This document shows positions 63,501 to 64,000 of a DNA stretch of 64,000 nt, piece after piece. Under the pieces are notes generated by a model. It saw nothing but the letters and a program-made list of their open reading frames with translations. It did no database searches and was not told the DNA's origin. The DNA comes from Xylocopa sonorina (Eukaryota > Arthropoda > Insecta > Hymenoptera > Apidae). The position numbers were made by a program, and so were the translations under genes. The DNA lies in NCBI RefSeq assembly GCF_050948175.1, contig NW_027490115.1, positions 1,488,001 to 1,552,000 on the forward strand, read 5' to 3'. Positions within the stretch are counted from its first letter, which is position 1; every line of letters begins with the position of its first letter.

Positions 63501-64000
63501 GTCTACGTATCGTAGCATTAGCTTTCTAATGCTTCTTAAAACGCGATATCGCATCTCATATCTATGTTTCATGGTAAGAAATAATATGATTTGCGAAGTG
63601 TTATGTATTCCTCGTCCACACTTCAAATGAATGTGAATGCGACACTTCCTCGCTAGGAAATGGCGTTTGCAGATGTCTACGTATCGTAGCAATATATTTC
63701 TAATCCTTCTTAAAACGCGATATCGCATCTCATTTCTATGTTTCATGGTAAGATATAACATGATTTGCGAAGTGTTATGCATTCCTCGTCTACACTTCAA
63801 ATGAATGTGAATGTGATACTTCCTCGCTAGGAAATAGCGTTTGCAGATGTCTACGTATCGTAGCAATAGCTTTCTAATGCTTCTTGAAACGAGATATTGC
63901 ATCTCATATCTATGTTTCATGGTAAGATATAATATTCATTGCGAAGTGTCATGTATTCCTCGTCTACACTTCAAATGATTGTGAATGCGAAACTTCCTCG

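Larger units (their letters stand above)
44990..64000 (+). repeat. Right satellite array, subfamily A, complex higher-order repeats
   Basis: Subfamily A returns near 44,990; the transition monomer is two bases short (CATTTCTGTTTC near 45,020). About 109 monomers run off the window end. Higher-order copies are marked by a one-base deletion, GAAGCATAG instead of GAAGCAATAG, at 49,251, 53,252, 55,861, 57,773 and 60,556. Spacings 4,001, 2,609, 1,912 and 2,783 bp equal 23, 15, 11 and 16 monomers minus 1, 1, 2 and 1 base. A stop-free minus frame spans runs of A monomers, the longest 46,543-47,571 (342 codons), but is not treated as a gene. Confidence 0.96.

Noticed and set aside
451..63920. Dozens of minus-strand open frames of 60-342 codons with a KHRNEMRYRVLRSIR-type repeat as protein-coding genes
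   Set aside because: They follow from a repeat length divisible by three, begin and end wherever a monomer variant gains ATG or a stop, and are closed by TGA in every typical B monomer. The frame-breaking one-base deletion was amplified freely. No promoter, intron pattern or conserved ends support a gene.
1..64000. CENP-B box
   Set aside because: I looked for the NTTCGNNNNANNCGGGN pattern in the consensus monomers of A and B and did not see it. A systematic scan allowing mismatches was not possible.
1..64000. CRISPR array
   Set aside because: Units are contiguous 174-bp tandem monomers without alternating unique spacers, in a eukaryotic satellite context.
1..64000. Insect telomere repeat TTAGG arrays
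   Set aside because: No TTAGG or CCTAA tandem tract was seen, so there is no evidence that the window is subtelomeric.

Overview
The window is eukaryotic satellite DNA, probably from an insect centromeric or pericentromeric region. The clues are about 58 kb of near-uniform, AT-rich 174-bp tandem repeats, higher-order repeats, decayed LTR-like elements and no intact gene. Hymenoptera is a guess from the general look of the interspersed sequence, not a demonstrated assignment. I find no gene I would defend as protein-coding, and no tRNA, rRNA or CRISPR array.

Layout, left to right. (1) 1 to about 19,590: subfamily A monomers, forward, in a mosaic of large segmental duplications (6-mer, 11/12-mer and roughly 28- to 60-monomer spacings). 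(2) About 19,590 to 30,275: subfamily B monomers, forward, built on an alternating 348-bp dimer (B1+B2) nested in super-repeats of 15 to 21 monomers. (3) About 30,276 to 30,915: decayed edge monomers of 175-179 bp. (4) About 30,916 to 35,344: non-satellite spacer with two related LTR-like segments in direct orientation and AT-rich sequence. (5) About 35,345 to 39,867: B-like monomers in REVERSE orientation, heterogeneous. (6) About 39,868 to 41,415: non-satellite insert with an in-frame GC-rich minisatellite, other GC-rich sequence and a 123-bp segment with inverted ends. (7) About 41,416 to 44,990: heterogeneous B-like monomers, forward again. (8) About 44,990 to 64,000: subfamily A monomers, forward, with 11- to 23-monomer higher-order repeats marked by a diagnostic 1-base deletion.

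The order of subfamilies is therefore roughly mirror-like (A, B, spacer, inverted B, spacer, B, A), although the two A arms point the same way. Homogenised arrays lie outside; divergent monomers and transposon debris lie at the centre. This fits the usual picture of satellites kept uniform in array interiors and decaying at edges.

The long minus-strand reading frames (up to 342 codons) come from a repeat length divisible by three (58 codons) whose A-type consensus lacks stops in one frame. Each B-type monomer carries TGA in that frame, which argues against a protein. The most interesting sequence-level signals are the strict 174-bp length over 172 consecutive monomers, four dyad-symmetric elements per monomer, and a B1/B2 dimer in which one partner has a lesion in all four dyads.
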